64,000 nt of DNA from contig VZRS01007670.1 of assembly GCA_013398055.1 (NCBI GenBank), positions 1 through 64,000 on the forward strand, read 5' to 3'. Positions 63,240 through 64,000 of this stretch are shown in pieces (within the stretch, counting starts at the first letter, position 1; each line of letters opens with the position of its first letter). The translations under genes and the position numbers were made by a program. The notes below the pieces were generated by a model. That model was not told the origin of the DNA and searched no databases. It saw only the letters and a list, made by a program, of their open reading frames with translations. This DNA comes from Ifrita kowaldi (Eukaryota; Chordata; Aves; Passeriformes; Cinclosomatidae).

Positions 63240-63700
63240 TCCTGAGCATCAGATCCAGCAGTCTGGAAGGACAAGGGCATCAATTCGTCCTCACATCATG
63301 CAAACAGTTTTCAAGATTGCATCTTGTTGATCTTGATGAAATTACAAGTCTAGGATCTGATGCAGCATGCCAGTAATTTATGATCACAGGTCACTCCAAG
63401 CTGAATGCTTTCAGGGCACATCAAGCCTACTTGTCATTTGCATGCAACTCATTTTATCACCTAAGAGATGTTTTTCATCAGGCCACAGGGCAGGCATTTA
63501 CAGTTCTGAAAGGCCCGAATTGAAAAAAAAAAAAAATTGACCTCTTTTCATCCATCACAACATTAAAACAAACATCAATGCAAAATGTAATATTAAAGCA
63601 ATTAACCTATTATCTTCAGGTCAGGTGTTTGTCATTTTGCCATTTACAGAATGACAAACTCTCCCAGTTGGCTGCTGATGTTTGGATTGGGCCAGCTGTC
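63240..63700. other. Candidate conserved non-coding element
   Basis: This sequence has balanced composition, no repeat signature and no open frame. It is rich in transcription-factor words: a perfect octamer ATTTGCAT at 63436-63443, a second octamer-like ATGCAAAA at 63578, and TAAT/ATTA words around 63590-63615 (taatattaaagcaattaacc). Only the texture supports this; an alignment is needed to say more. A 14-A run near 63524 interrupts it. Confidence 0.35.
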
Positions 63701-64000
63701 TGTTCTTTCTAAATGCTCTTTCAGTTGATTACGTGACTATGAAGTGCCCTTCTTCCCACCATTTGGGATTACTCCTATTTAACTCTATAGCTGAGCAATT
63801 TTCCCTATATTGCCTATTCAAGGAAAAAGGAAAAGGCAGATTCTGTAGCTGTTATGTAATATTTTTCTCACCTTTCAACATTTTGGACAGGTTTCTTTTT
63901 TTTTTTTTTTTCCAGAGGTATCTTTCTCACTCTTAATGTACTAGGTGGGAAAAAAACAAGTAAGTAAGTTATTTGATGTTGTTTCTAATGTTATGCCACT
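63701..64000. other. Single-copy DNA with poly-T run
   Basis: No gene recognised. A T run of about 20 lies at 63893-63912. Confidence 0.6.

Overview
This window is bird (Aves) nuclear DNA. The evidence is its interspersed repeats: seven or eight CR1 LINE fragments whose 3' ends and ORF1/ORF2 relics have typical avian form, an ERVL-type solo LTR common in birds, a second endogenous-retrovirus solo LTR, and a (TAGAA)n tract on a CR1 tail. Base composition is AT-rich with few CpGs. I found no supportable host protein-coding gene, tRNA, rRNA or other structured RNA. Nearly all open frames are short chance frames, and the few recognisable ones are CR1 ORF1/ORF2 remains. The window is therefore a gene desert or part of a very large intron; sequence alone does not say which.

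Layout. 1-4272: AT-rich single-copy DNA. 4273-7989: a 1,858-bp segment present twice head to tail, separated by one N at 6131, with every landmark at an offset of 1,859; this is most likely two unmerged overlapping contig ends. Each copy carries the same minus-strand solo LTR. 8000-10459: single-copy DNA with two short tandem duplications. 10460-11490 and 14385-14920: plus-strand CR1 pieces covering successive, non-overlapping parts of the element. 15093-15709: plus-strand ERVL-type solo LTR. 20222-21225 and 26682-26965: minus-strand CR1. 27-35 kb: very AT-rich DNA with a possible MIR relic. 35006-37920: the best CR1 in the window, minus strand, from a (TAGAA)13 tail to an ORF1 esterase-domain relic. 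38215-38905: a GC-rich dispersed-repeat module with 40-bp subrepeats. 44610-44757 and 61855-62285: minus-strand CR1 tails.

From about 45 to 61 kb the DNA is largely single-copy, but holds scattered ancient SINE/LINE relics (MIR-like; CR1/L3-like with the amniote 'GGGCCTGATCC' and 'TGACTTCAATGG' signatures), a perfect 55-bp tandem duplication, and a CpG-retaining stretch at 57.2-58.1 kb that looks like a candidate conserved regulatory element. A second candidate lies at 63.24-63.70 kb.

There is no operon-like or multi-gene system here. The observations most worth following up are the false duplication, the repeat-bearing retroviral LTR, the CR1 with an ORF1 relic, and the two candidate regulatory islands. 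Repeat names come from recalled consensus forms, not a database search, so subfamily names are left open.
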